Shown here one piece after another: positions 35,883-45,232 of a DNA stretch of 64,000 nt. The first letter of the stretch is position 1. Each line of letters opens with the position of its first letter. The notes beneath the pieces are model-generated. The model had not been told where the DNA came from. It made no database searches and saw only the letters and a list, made by a program, of their open reading frames with translations. This DNA is from Methylibium sp965279545 (GTDB lineage Bacteria > Pseudomonadota > Gammaproteobacteria > Burkholderiales > Burkholderiaceae_C), in contig NZ_OZ257250.1 of the NCBI RefSeq assembly GCF_965279545.1, forward strand, positions 372,001 through 436,000. Reading direction: 5' to 3'. The translations under genes were made by a program, and so were the position numbers.

Positions 35883-37055
35883 ATGTTCACTACCGCGCTG
35901 CGCGCAGGCTTGCTCGGCCTGGCGTGTCTTGCCTTGGGGAGCGCCCACGCCCAGACGCCGCTGAAGATCGGCTTCTTGGCCACCTTCTCCGGCCCGATCG
36001 GTGCCATCGGGCAGGATCAGTACGACGCTTTCATGCTGGCCGTAGAGCAGCGCAGCGGCAAGCTCGGCGGTGTGCCGGTTCAGGTGTTGAAGGAGGACGA
36101 CCAGTTCAAGCCCGAACTCGCCACGCAGATTGTCCAGAAGCTGATCGAACGCGAGCGGGTTTCCATCATCACCGGTATCACCGGCTCGAACGTGATCATG
36201 GCCGTCGCGCGGCCGATCACCGAGAAGCAGGTCTTCTTGATCAGTACCAACCCCGGGCCCTCGCCGCTGGCCGGGGCCGGTTGCTCGCCTTACCAGTACG
36301 TCGCGTCCTGGCAGAACGACAACATTGCGGAAGTGGTCGGCAAGTACGCGGTCGACAAGGGCTACAAGAAGATGATCCTGCTGGCGCCCAACTTCCAGGG
36401 CGGCAAGGACATTCTGGGCGGCTTCAAGCGCTACTACAAAGGCACTGTGCAGGATGAGATCTACACGCCACTGAACCAGCTCGACTTCTCTGCCGAGATC
36501 GCGCAGATCGCTGCGCAAAAGCCCGATGCGGTGTTCGCCTTCTTCCCTGGCGCGCTCGGCGTGAACTTCGTGCGCCAGTACCAGCAGGCGGGCTTGCTGA
36601 AGGCGCTGCCGCTGCTGTCCACCGGCATCGCCGACGGCACCTCACTGCCGGCGCTGAAGGACGCGGCCCTCGGCATTCTGAGTGGCGCCTTCTGGGGGCC
36701 GGACCTCGACAACCCCGTGAACCGCCAGTTCGTCGACGCCTTCGAGGCCAAGTACAAGCGCATCCCGTCTACCTTCGCGGCCCAGGCCTACGACGGCGCG
36801 CTGTTGCTGGATTCGGCCATTGCCAAGGTGAAGGGCAACCTGGCCGACAAGCAGGCCTTCGGCTCTGCGCTGAAAGCGGCCGACTTCAAGTCGGTGCGCG
36901 GCAGTTTCCGCTTCAACAACAACAATTTTCCGATTCATGACATGCACATGTTCGAGGCGGCGAAGGATGCCAAGGGGCGAGTCAGTCTGAAGACGGTGGC
37001 GACACCATTGAAGGACCACCAGGACGCCTACCACGGCCAGTGCAGCTTGAACTGA
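35883..37055 (+). CDS. ABC transporter substrate-binding protein (Leu/Ile/Val type)
   Basis: This 390-residue protein has a signal peptide (MFTTALRAGLLGLACLALGS AHA) and a Peripla_BP_6 domain starting LKIGFLATFSGPIGAIGQDQYDAF. It belongs to the branched-chain family, whose members often bind aromatic acids. ATG 35883 follows AAGGAGACAACAAAC. It opens a five-gene uptake operon for a substrate of cluster B. Confidence 0.95.
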   Translation: MFTTALRAGLLGLACLALGSAHAQTPLKIGFLATFSGPIGAIGQDQYDAFMLAVEQRSGKLGGVPVQVLKEDDQFKPELATQIVQKLIERERVSIITGITGSNVIMAVARPITEKQVFLISTNPGPSPLAGAGCSPYQYVASWQNDNIAEVVGKYAVDKGYKKMILLAPNFQGGKDILGGFKRYYKGTVQDEIYTPLNQLDFSAEIAQIAAQKPDAVFAFFPGALGVNFVRQYQQAGLLKALPLLSTGIADGTSLPALKDAALGILSGAFWGPDLDNPVNRQFVDAFEAKYKRIPSTFAAQAYDGALLLDSAIAKVKGNLADKQAFGSALKAADFKSVRGSFRFNNNNFPIHDMHMFEAAKDAKGRVSLKTVATPLKDHQDAYHGQCSLN

Positions 37056-37070
37056 AATGCGGGGCCACCC

Positions 37071-37991
37071 ATGACAGTTTCATTGCTCTTCGCTCAACTG
37101 CTCAACGGCTTCCAGCTCGGTGTATTGCTGTTCCTGCTGTCGGCCGGCCTGACTCTGGTGCTCGGGATCATGAACTTCGTGAATCTGGCGCACGGGTCGC
37201 TTTATATGGTGGGTGCTTATCTGGCTGCGGCAGCTTACGGCTGGTCGGACTCGTTCATCGTGGCCGGGCTCATCGCGGTGCCCGGCGCGCTGGGGATGGG
37301 CATGCTGATCGAGCGCCTGGTGCTCGGCCGCCTCTATGCGCGCGACCACCTCGACCAAGTGCTCGCTACCTTCGGCCTGATCCTGTTCGCCAACGAAGCG
37401 GTGCGCATCGTCTGGGGTCAGGCGCCCCTGTTCATGGACGTGCCGCAGGTCTTGTCAGGCACGGTGGATCTGTTCGGCATGCCCTACCCGTCGTACCGCT
37501 TTGCGATCATCGCGGTTGGGCTGCTGGTGGCGCTGGCTCTGTATTTGGTGATCCACAAGACACGCGTCGGCATGTTGATTCGCGCCGGCGCGTCGGACGC
37601 AGCAATGGTCGCGGCGCTGGGCGTCAACATCCGCCTCGTCAACGCGTTGGTGTTCGGCGCGGCGGCGGCGCTGGCGGGCTTGGCCGGTCTGATGGCGGCG
37701 CCGATCCTGTCAGTGCAGCCGGGCATGGGTGAACAGATCCTGATCCTCACGCTGGTCGTCATCGTGACCGGCGGCGTTGGATCGATCCGAGGCGCCTTCT
37801 ATGGCGCTCTGATCGTCGGCATCGCAGACACCTTGGGTCGCGCGCTGATGCCGGCGCTGATGCGCGAGTTGCTCGAACGCAGCGCGGCTCAGGCGGCCGG
37901 TCCCGCGGTGGCTTCAATGCTGATCTACATCCTGATGGCCGTCGTGCTCGCAGTACGCCCACAGGGCCTATTCCCGGTGAAACATGGCTAA
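37071..37991 (+). CDS. ABC transporter permease (LivH type)
   Basis: This 306-residue protein has about eight hydrophobic helices and the LivH start LLFAQLLNGFQLGVLLFLLSAGLTLVLGIMNFVNLAHGSL. It forms the inner-membrane channel with the next permease. It overlaps that gene by 8 bp. Confidence 0.95.
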   Translation: MTVSLLFAQLLNGFQLGVLLFLLSAGLTLVLGIMNFVNLAHGSLYMVGAYLAAAAYGWSDSFIVAGLIAVPGALGMGMLIERLVLGRLYARDHLDQVLATFGLILFANEAVRIVWGQAPLFMDVPQVLSGTVDLFGMPYPSYRFAIIAVGLLVALALYLVIHKTRVGMLIRAGASDAAMVAALGVNIRLVNALVFGAAAALAGLAGLMAAPILSVQPGMGEQILILTLVVIVTGGVGSIRGAFYGALIVGIADTLGRALMPALMRELLERSAAQAAGPAVASMLIYILMAVVLAVRPQGLFPVKHG

Positions 37992-39018
37992 ACCCTTGAC
38001 GTTTGCGATCGTGGCGGAATCCGCGACGCCGCGCCGCGGCCTGAAGTTGTCCGCCCGCGCGGCCGTATTGGTGCTGATCGTCGGCGGTCTCGGTCTGCTG
38101 CCGCTCGCCGCGTTGGCTGCCGGGCAGCCGTTCTACCTGGTGTTGGCATCGCGCATCATGATCTTCGCGCTCGCCGCGCTCGGGCTGAACCTGATCCTCG
38201 GCTTCGGTGCGCTGATCAGTTTCGGTCACGCGCTCTACCTCGGCATCGGTGCCTATGCGGTCGGCATGATGTCGTCCCATGGCATTGTCAATGGCTTCGC
38301 CCACCTTGGCGCTGCGCTGGGCGTCGGACTGGTCGCGGCCACGCTGATCGGGCTGGTCTGCCTGCGCGCCAGCGGCGTCGGCTTCATCATGATCACGCTG
38401 GCCTTCGCGCAGATGTTCTATTTCATGGTTGTCGGCATCAAGGCCTACGGTGGCGACGATGGGTTGCCGATTCCGCTGCGCAGCGATTTCGGTCTGCTCG
38501 ACCTGTCGAACAACGTGGTGCTGTACTACCTGATCTACGCGATCCTGATGGTGACACTGTACGGCTTGCACCGTCTCGTGCAGGCGCGGTTCGGCATGCT
38601 GCTGCGCGGGACGAAGTCGAATCCGCGGCGCATGGCAGCGCTCGGCTTCCCGATCCTGCGCTACAGGCTTGCCGCGTATGTGCTGTCGGCCCTGATCTGC
38701 GTAGTGGCCGGCGTACTGCTCGCGAACTTGACGCGCTTCGCCTCACCGTCGTACATGCAGTGGTCGGTCTCCGGCGAACTGATCGTGATGGTCGTGCTGG
38801 GTGGCATCGGCACCGTGGTCGGACCGATCGTTGGCGCCGGCGCATGGCTGCTGCTGGAGGAACTGCTGACTTCGCTCCCGGCCGGTCTGCCTTGGGGTGT
38901 CGACGGGTGGATCCGCGATCACTGGATGCTGCTGCTGGGTGCCTTCGTCGTGCTCGTCACGCTGGCGCTGAAGCAAGGGCTGTACGGCTACCTGCTGGAG
39001 AAGGAGCGCCAACGATGA
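37984..39018 (+). CDS. ABC transporter permease (LivM type)
   Basis: This 344-residue membrane protein has the LivM pattern: ALGLNLILGFGALISFGHALYLGIGAYAVGM and GGIGTVVGPIVGAGAWLLLEE. It pairs with the LivH-type permease. Its stop overlaps the next start (ATGA at 39015). Confidence 0.95.
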   Translation: MAKPLTFAIVAESATPRRGLKLSARAAVLVLIVGGLGLLPLAALAAGQPFYLVLASRIMIFALAALGLNLILGFGALISFGHALYLGIGAYAVGMMSSHGIVNGFAHLGAALGVGLVAATLIGLVCLRASGVGFIMITLAFAQMFYFMVVGIKAYGGDDGLPIPLRSDFGLLDLSNNVVLYYLIYAILMVTLYGLHRLVQARFGMLLRGTKSNPRRMAALGFPILRYRLAAYVLSALICVVAGVLLANLTRFASPSYMQWSVSGELIVMVVLGGIGTVVGPIVGAGAWLLLEELLTSLPAGLPWGVDGWIRDHWMLLLGAFVVLVTLALKQGLYGYLLEKERQR

Positions 39019-39767
39019 GTCTGCTTGCAGTCAAGGGCCTGGTGAAGCGGTTCGGCGGGTTGCTCGCGACCGACCACCTGGACATCGAGGTCCGGCCAGG
39101 TGAACTTCACGCAGTCATCGGCCCCAACGGCGCGGGCAAGACGACGCTGATCAACCTGCTGTCGGGCGAACTTCTGCCGAGCGAGGGACAGATCGTCTTC
39201 GACGGCCGGGACGTCACTCTCTGGCCGGTGCACCGGCGCACGCTGGCCGGCATCGCGCGCTCGTACCAGATCAGCTCGGTGTTCCCGGAGTTCAGCGTGC
39301 TGCAGAACGTCATGTTCGCGGTGCAGGCGGGCAGTGGGCACAGCTTCTCGTTCTGGAAGCCCGTCGCATCCGATACCGCGCTTCTGGAACCGGCGTTGGC
39401 GGTGCTGGAGAAGGTCGGTCTGGCTTCGAGAGCCGCCACACCGGTGGCCGAGCTGGCGCACGGTGCGCGGCGCCAGCTGGAGATCGCGATGACGCTGGCG
39501 ATGAAGCCGAAGCTGCTGCTGCTCGATGAGCCGATGGCCGGGATGAGCCACCAGGAGTCGGTCGAGCTGACGGCGCTGTTGCTGCGCCTGAAGGGGGAGT
39601 ACGGGATCGTGCTGGTCGAGCACGACATGGACGCGATCTTCGCGCTGGCCGACCGCATCTCGGTGTTGGTGTACGGCCGCCCGATCGCCTGCGGCACGCC
39701 ACAGCAGATTCGCGCAGACACCGGTGTGCATGCCGCCTACCTGGGCGATGGAGAGGAAGTACTGTGA
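39015..39767 (+). CDS. ABC transporter ATP-binding protein (LivG type)
   Basis: This 250-residue ATPase has Walker A GPNGAGKTT, an LAHGARRQLEIAMTLA signature (LSGG replaced by LAHG) and Walker B LLLLDEPMAGM. It energises uptake with the LivF-type partner. The GTGA overlap at 39764 couples it to the next gene. Confidence 0.95.
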   Translation: MSLLAVKGLVKRFGGLLATDHLDIEVRPGELHAVIGPNGAGKTTLINLLSGELLPSEGQIVFDGRDVTLWPVHRRTLAGIARSYQISSVFPEFSVLQNVMFAVQAGSGHSFSFWKPVASDTALLEPALAVLEKVGLASRAATPVAELAHGARRQLEIAMTLAMKPKLLLLDEPMAGMSHQESVELTALLLRLKGEYGIVLVEHDMDAIFALADRISVLVYGRPIACGTPQQIRADTGVHAAYLGDGEEVL

Positions 39768-40474
39768 CGGCGTTGCTCGAGGTGCGCGACATCGAGACCT
39801 GCTACGGTGCCAGCCAGGCCCTGTTCGGCGTTTCGCTCGACGTACATCCCCATGAGGTGGTGACGCTGGTCGGTCGCAACGGCATGGGGAAGTCGACCAC
39901 AGTCAAGTCGATGATGGGCCTGCTCCCGCTGCGCGCGGGCAGCATCCGTTTTGCTGGCACGGAGCTTCAAGGCTGGCCTACGCACCGGGTTGCGCAGGCT
40001 GGTATCGGCCTTGTGCCGGAAGGGCGGCACATCTTTCCGAACCTGACGGTGCGCGAGAACCTCGTCGCGACCGCGACGGACCGTCGCAGTGCCCAGCCAG
40101 CCTGGACGTTGGACTCGGTCTACGAGATGTTCCCGCGCCTCGAGGAGCGCGAACGCAACCTGGGATCGAATCTCTCCGGCGGCGAGCAGCAGATGCTGGC
40201 GATCGGCCGCGCGCTGATGACCAACCCATTGCTGTTGATCCTCGATGAAGCCACCGAGGGCCTCGCGCCGCTGATCCGTGGCGAGATCTGGCGCTGCCTC
40301 GAGCGGCTCAAGGAGGCAGGATTGGCGCTGATCGTGATCGACAAGAACATCGGGCCGCTGCTGCGGCTGGCCGACCGCCATTACGTGGTCGAGAAGGGGC
40401 GCGTGGTCTGGAGCGGTTCCAGCGCGCAATTGCAGGCGGATCCCGCGGTGCTGCGGGAATACGTCGGCGTTTGA
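39764..40474 (+). CDS. ABC transporter ATP-binding protein (LivF type)
   Basis: This 236-residue ATPase has Walker A GRNGMGKST, signature LSGGEQQMLAIGRAL and Walker B LLILDEATEGLAP. It starts with GTG overlapping the LivG stop and ends 11 bp before the Rieske oxygenase B2 start. So transporter and oxygenase are probably one transcript. Confidence 0.95.
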   Translation: MTALLEVRDIETCYGASQALFGVSLDVHPHEVVTLVGRNGMGKSTTVKSMMGLLPLRAGSIRFAGTELQGWPTHRVAQAGIGLVPEGRHIFPNLTVRENLVATATDRRSAQPAWTLDSVYEMFPRLEERERNLGSNLSGGEQQMLAIGRALMTNPLLLILDEATEGLAPLIRGEIWRCLERLKEAGLALIVIDKNIGPLLRLADRHYVVEKGRVVWSGSSAQLQADPAVLREYVGV

Positions 40475-40485
40475 AGGAGAGCGAG

Positions 40486-41520
40486 ATGTTCGTACGCAAC
40501 TGCTGGTACGTGGCGGCCTGGCCCGGTGAGCTGACCGGCCGCCCGCTGGCCCGAACGCTGCTCGGCGAGCCGGTGGTGCTTTACCGGCAGTCCGACGGCC
40601 AGGTGGTGGCATTGCAGGATCGTTGCGCGCACCGCGCGGTGCCGCTGTCGATGGGCGAGCTCTGCGAGGACCGCCTGATCTGCCCGTATCACGGCCTCGC
40701 CTACGACCGCACCGGCGCTTGCGTGCACGTGCCCGAGCAGGACAAGATCCCGTCGGGCGCCCGGGTGCGCAGCTTCCCGCTGGTGGACCGCGATGGGGCC
40801 GTCTGGATCTGGATGGGCGATCCCGAACGGGCCGACCCGGACAAGATCGTGCCCTATCCCTGGCATGTCGATGCCGGGTGGGCCCACAAGACCGGCTACA
40901 ACCACATCGAGGGCCACTACCAGTTGCTCAACGACAACCTGCTCGACCTGTCGCACATCACCTGGGTGCACCGCAAGACGATCGGCGGCTCGGCCGCGAC
41001 GCAGGTCAAGGCCGAGCTGCGGACCGAGCGCGACGGCGACGTGGTGACCGTCCGGCGCTACCTGATGGATTCGCCGCCGCCGCCGACCTATGTGCGCGCG
41101 GTCGGCTTCGAGGGGCGCATCGACCGCTGGATGAAGATCGAGTGCTTCCCTGGCCTGCTCCGCATCTACACCGGCGCCAACGATGCCGGCAAGGGCGTCG
41201 ATGAAGCGAACCAGGCCGACCACTTCGGTGCCCGCATCTTCAATGGCATCACGCCCGAGACCGAGCACACCACGCACTACTTCTGGAGCGCGGCGCACAA
41301 CTTCAAGGTCGACCAGCCGGCCGTCACGCAGGCCTTCTTCGACGAGGTCGCCGCGACCTTCCTCGAGGACAAGGTCATCATGGAGGCCCAGTACAAACGC
41401 CTGCGGCAGTTTCCGGCCTACCGGTCGATCGACATCCGCAGTGACGCCGGCGGCATCCAGGCGCGGCGTGTGCTGAGCGCACTGGCCGAGAACGAGGGTG
41501 GTGCCTCGAAGGCGAGCTGA
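40486..41520 (+). CDS. Rieske non-heme iron oxygenase B2
   Basis: This 344-residue protein starts MFVRNCWYVAAWPGELTGRP after AAGGAGAGCGAG. The Rieske ligands are Cys47, His49, Cys66 and His69 (CAHRAVPLSMGEL...CPYHGLAYD). The catalytic segment is DNLLDLSHITWVH. It is a paralogue of B1 (shared SPPPPTYVRAVGFEGRIDRW) and VanA-like overall. The dedicated reductase starts 1 bp after its stop. Role: demethylation or hydroxylation of the imported aromatic acid, substrate unknown. Confidence 0.94.
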   Translation: MFVRNCWYVAAWPGELTGRPLARTLLGEPVVLYRQSDGQVVALQDRCAHRAVPLSMGELCEDRLICPYHGLAYDRTGACVHVPEQDKIPSGARVRSFPLVDRDGAVWIWMGDPERADPDKIVPYPWHVDAGWAHKTGYNHIEGHYQLLNDNLLDLSHITWVHRKTIGGSAATQVKAELRTERDGDVVTVRRYLMDSPPPPTYVRAVGFEGRIDRWMKIECFPGLLRIYTGANDAGKGVDEANQADHFGARIFNGITPETEHTTHYFWSAAHNFKVDQPAVTQAFFDEVAATFLEDKVIMEAQYKRLRQFPAYRSIDIRSDAGGIQARRVLSALAENEGGASKAS

Positions 41521-41521
41521 G

Positions 41522-42487
41522 ATGGAGCACTCCGCACGCCACGTCAGGGTGGCTCGCAAGCGCATCGAAGCGGCCGGGATCTGCTCCTACGAGCTGGTCG
41601 ATCCCGACGGTGCGCCGCTGCCGCCGTTCGGCGCGGGTTCCCACATCGATGTGCATCTGCCCAACGGGCTGGTGCGCCAGTACTCGCTGTGCAACCACCC
41701 GGCCGAGACCTCGCGCTACCTGATCGGCGTGCTGCGCGATCCCGCGTCGCGCGGCGGCTCCGCCGCGATGCACGACCTGGTCCACGAAGGCGACCTGATC
41801 CGCATCGGCGGTCCGCGCAACCACTTCCCGCTGGCAGCGTCCGGCGGTCATGCGATGCTGCTGGCCGGCGGCATCGGCATCACGCCGATCCTCGCGATGG
41901 CGGAGCACCTGGCCTCTGCGGGCGCCCCGTTCGAGATGCACTACTGCAGCCGTTCCCGCGACCGCACGGCCTTTCATGACCGGCTGAAGAGTTCGTCGTT
42001 CGCGTCGCGGGTGGCCTTCCATTTCGACGACGGCGATGCGGCGCAGAAGATCGACCTTCCCGCGCTGCTGGCATCGCCTGGCGGCGAGCGACATTTGTAC
42101 GCCTGCGGGCCGGCCGGCTTCCTCGAGTTCGTGCTGGCGACCGCGCGTGCACAAGGTTGGCCACAGGAGAGTATCCACTTCGAGTACTTCGCCGCGCCGG
42201 CGCAGGACACGGACGGCGACACCGCGTTCGACGTGCGTATCGCGAGCACGGGCAAGGTCTACCGCATCGCCGCCGACAGATCGGTGGCCGCCGCGCTGGC
42301 CGAGCAGGGCGTCGTGATCGAGGTGTCCTGCGAGCAGGGCGTCTGCGGCACCTGCCTGACCCGCGTGCTCGATGGCGAGCCGGACCACCGGGATCAGTAC
42401 CTGACGGAGGCCGAGCGTGCCCGCAACGACCAGTTCACGCCCTGCTGCTCCCGGGCCAAGAGCCAACTGCTCGTCCTGGACCTCTAG
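41522..42487 (+). CDS. Oxygenase reductase (FMN/NAD/2Fe-2S, VanB type)
   Basis: This 321-residue protein has RQYSLCN (FMN), LLAGGIGITPILAMAEHL (NAD) and a C-terminal ferredoxin with CEQGVCGTC and FTPCCS. It is close in sequence to the reductase at 17366. It starts immediately after the B2 stop (TGAGATG), so is co-translated. It probably serves B1 and B2, and possibly more. Confidence 0.94.
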   Translation: MEHSARHVRVARKRIEAAGICSYELVDPDGAPLPPFGAGSHIDVHLPNGLVRQYSLCNHPAETSRYLIGVLRDPASRGGSAAMHDLVHEGDLIRIGGPRNHFPLAASGGHAMLLAGGIGITPILAMAEHLASAGAPFEMHYCSRSRDRTAFHDRLKSSSFASRVAFHFDDGDAAQKIDLPALLASPGGERHLYACGPAGFLEFVLATARAQGWPQESIHFEYFAAPAQDTDGDTAFDVRIASTGKVYRIAADRSVAAALAEQGVVIEVSCEQGVCGTCLTRVLDGEPDHRDQYLTEAERARNDQFTPCCSRAKSQLLVLDL

Positions 42488-42571
42488 GGCGCCTGCGCAC
42501 CACGTCGTTTGCGCCGGTGTTCCCACCGACCCGAATTGCCGACCCAACCCCAACTATCTCGAGAGCCTGTC

Positions 42572-43546
42572 ATGCCTGATGCACATCCGTCCTTCCTCAC
42601 GATCCTGTCGGCGACCCGTGCCGCCCTGGATGGCGCTGGAGAATTCATTGGTTCCTCGGAGAGCGAGGCACCGCGTTTCGAACTGTTCAACGCGCCGAAC
42701 TCCATTTGCTCGCAGAAAGTCCGTGCCGTGCTGGCTTTTCACGAGATCCCGTATGTCTCCCAATCGATGAACATCTTTGCCGGCGAAACGTATCTGCCGG
42801 CCTATGTGCGACTGCGATTGGCCGCCTGCGACGACCTGGACTTGCCGCTCGTGGCCGCACACTCCGGCAGCACGTCCGTCGCGACGGGGGGCTGCGATCC
42901 GGCGGTCGTGCCGACGCTGGTCGACCTGGCCGCCGAAAAGCTGATCGTCGACTCGAAGCGCATCTGCCTGTACATCGACGCGACAATCGCCGGCCGTGCG
43001 CGGTTGCGCCCCGCTCATCTGGCGGAACGCATCGACGCGGAGCTCGATATCGTCGACAACCTGCCCAACTACCAGATGCTCAGCGGGCGGCCTCCGGGTG
43101 AAGACCATCGGCCGGCATCCAGGCGCGGGGGCAATGGCGTCGACTTTGCGATGAGCAAAGTGGGGCGCTGCGACCGCTACCTGGCGGAGTTTGCCGACGA
43201 CAAGGCGCTGGTTCGCGGCTACGCGGCGAAGCGCTGCAAGGAACTGCAGGCCGCGCAGCAACTCTTTTCCGCGCAAGCCATGCGTGCCGCGTACGACAAG
43301 GCCGAGGAAGCCTGCGAGGGCCTGGAGGGCCGACTCGCAGCGCGCGGCAACCGATGGCTTCTTGCCGACGAGATGACCATGGCCGATCTTTATTGGGCGA
43401 TCGAGCTGTTGCGCATGAAGAACCTTGGCGCGGATGCGCTTTGGTCGCATGGGGCACGGCCTGCCGTTGCAGACTTCGTGGAGCGGGCAGAGCGCGTCGC
43501 CGCGATCCGGTCGGCCGTCATCGATTGGCCGGGAGCGCAGTACTGA
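42572..43546 (+). CDS. GST-family protein with reductive-dehalogenase-like active site
   Basis: This 324-residue protein has an N-terminal thioredoxin-like half with FELFNAPNSICSQKVRAVL, in which Cys46 occupies the SICSxK motif of the GST-type reductive dehalogenases (PcpC, LinD); the C-terminal half is helical (EEACEGLEGRLAARGNRWLLADEMTMADLYWAIELL). Those enzymes remove halogen from chlorohydroquinones using glutathione. At 324 residues it is longer than typical GSTs (about 200-220) and similar to LinD. A glutathione reductase lies convergent next to it. Glutathione-dependent dehalogenation is an inference; maleyl-type isomerases are an alternative. Confidence 0.82.
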   Translation: MPDAHPSFLTILSATRAALDGAGEFIGSSESEAPRFELFNAPNSICSQKVRAVLAFHEIPYVSQSMNIFAGETYLPAYVRLRLAACDDLDLPLVAAHSGSTSVATGGCDPAVVPTLVDLAAEKLIVDSKRICLYIDATIAGRARLRPAHLAERIDAELDIVDNLPNYQMLSGRPPGEDHRPASRRGGNGVDFAMSKVGRCDRYLAEFADDKALVRGYAAKRCKELQAAQQLFSAQAMRAAYDKAEEACEGLEGRLAARGNRWLLADEMTMADLYWAIELLRMKNLGADALWSHGARPAVADFVERAERVAAIRSAVIDWPGAQY

Positions 43547-43559
43547 GCCTGCAAGGAGG

Positions 43560-44918
43560 TCAGCCCACCGGCTCGCGCATGGAGACAAACTCTTCGGCCA
43601 CCGTCGGGTGGATGCCGATGGTCATGTCGAATTGCGACTTCGTGGCTCCGGCGGTCATGGCGACACCGAAGCCCTGAACGATCTCGCCGGCATCGGCGCC
43701 GACCATGTGCAGCCCGATCACCCGGTCGCTCGTTCCGTCGACCACCAATTTCATCAATGTGCGTTCGCTGCTGCCCGACAGCGTATGCCTGAGCGCCTTG
43801 AACTCGCTTCGGAACACCCGCACGTCTTGAAAGCACTGGCGGGCGTCTCGTTCGGTCAGACCGATTGTGCCGATGCTGGGATCGGTGAAAACGGCCGTCG
43901 GAATCAGCCGGTAATCAACTTTGCGTTTGCCTGCGCCGAACAGGTGGTCAATGAACGCCATCGCTTCGGCGAGCGCGACTGGCGTCAGTTGTGCACGGCC
44001 GATCACGTCGCCCAGGGCATGGATGCCGGGAACGCTGCTGCGATAGACCTCGTCGACAACGATCGCCCCGTTCGCCGCGAGTTCCACGCCGAGTTCGGAC
44101 AGGCCGATTCCTTCCGTATTCGGCTGGCGCCCGGTTGCATACAAAATCGTGTCGGCTTCCAGCCGACTTCCGTCGGCCAGCGTGGCGCGCAGCGCGCCGT
44201 CGGCAGCGCGCTCGATGTGCGAGATGTCGCTTCGCGTGCGGATCGAGATCCTCTTCTTTGCCATTTCCGCGGCAACGAAGTGCCGGACGTCGTCGTCAAA
44301 TCCACGCAATATCTGTTCGCCGCGGTACAGCTGGATCACTTGCGCCCCGAGCCCGGCAAAGATGGACGCGAATTCGCTCGCGATGTAGCCACCACCGACA
44401 ACGATCAACCGGCTCGGAAACTCGCGAAGATCGAACACCTCGTTCGACGTCATGGCGAGATCATGCCCGGGGAATACGGGCACGACGGGCCGCCCGCCCG
44501 AGGCGATCAGCACGTGCTTGGCACCATACAGCCGACCATTGACCTCGACTTCGCCCGCTGAACGAAGCGTCGCGCTGCCGCGAAGCAGAGCGACCCCCGA
44601 TTCTTCGAGCATTCGACTGTAAAGGCCGTTGAGCCGCGCGATCTCGCGCGCACGACGAGCCTTCAGCGTCTCCCAGTCGAAACGCGGCGGCGCGTCCAGC
44701 GACCACCCGAAGCCTCGCGACTCATCGAAGGATCCTGCATAGTGCGCCGCGAAGCTATAGAGCTTTTTGGGAATGCAGCCGAGGTTCACGCAGGTGCCGC
44801 CGGGCGGCGCGGGATCGGCCACGGCGACCTTGGCGCCTTGACGAGCAGCCAGGCGCGCCGCGCGTACGCCACCGCTGCCGGCGCCAATCACGAACAGGTC
44901 GAACGGGTCGAGAGTCAT
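43560..44918 (-). CDS. gor: Glutathione-disulfide reductase
   Basis: This 452-residue class I pyridine nucleotide-disulfide oxidoreductase has FAD motif DLFVIGAGSGGVRAARLA, redox pair GGTCVNLGCIPKK (Cys43, Cys48), NAD(P) motif VVGGGYIASEFASIFAGLG and C-terminal His-Glu in GIHPTVAEE. It regenerates glutathione with NADPH. ATG 44918 is chosen because the longer frame to 44993 adds only an atypical leader. Its position beside a GST suggests it supplies glutathione for cluster B. Confidence 0.94.
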   Translation of the reverse strand: MTLDPFDLFVIGAGSGGVRAARLAARQGAKVAVADPAPPGGTCVNLGCIPKKLYSFAAHYAGSFDESRGFGWSLDAPPRFDWETLKARRAREIARLNGLYSRMLEESGVALLRGSATLRSAGEVEVNGRLYGAKHVLIASGGRPVVPVFPGHDLAMTSNEVFDLREFPSRLIVVGGGYIASEFASIFAGLGAQVIQLYRGEQILRGFDDDVRHFVAAEMAKKRISIRTRSDISHIERAADGALRATLADGSRLEADTILYATGRQPNTEGIGLSELGVELAANGAIVVDEVYRSSVPGIHALGDVIGRAQLTPVALAEAMAFIDHLFGAGKRKVDYRLIPTAVFTDPSIGTIGLTERDARQCFQDVRVFRSEFKALRHTLSGSSERTLMKLVVDGTSDRVIGLHMVGADAGEIVQGFGVAMTAGATKSQFDMTIGIHPTVAEEFVSMREPVG

Positions 44919-45095
44919 TGCTTGCTGTTCAACGATTGGGATGTAGTAGGAATTTGAACCATCAACAAATGGCCGTACTGCCTGACCTGACAAGTCTATG
45001 AATCAAAACGATAACGGAAAGATGCCTGATGATCGTCATTGATGCGATGGCTGTATCAGTGACTCCCGTGGTTCCATTGACTCCAAATTCGGCTG

Positions 45096-45225
45096 TCACG
45101 CAGACGGCTTTTGCAACCTGCTGTCGAGCGCGACCTTGCGAAGGATCGAAGCAAAGCCCTTCATCGGAGCGGTGAGGTCCCGGTGACGTTTCCAGAGGTC
45201 CCCGGTGTGCCGTCCGGGAGTGTGA
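45096..45225 (-). pseudogene. 3' stub of a LysR-family gene
   Basis: The minus strand encodes DLWKRHRDLTAPMKGFASIL and RKVALDSRLQKPSA, nearly the same as the end of the LysR protein at 2652-3554 (ILWKRHRELTATMESFASIV and RKVALKSRLRKPSA). Only about 40 C-terminal residues remain; the sequence upstream belongs to the ABC-2 permease. Both LysR 3' ends lie in the same direction, 42 kb apart. It likely marks a rearrangement or island end. Confidence 0.8.
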
Positions 45226-45232
45226 ACAGGCC

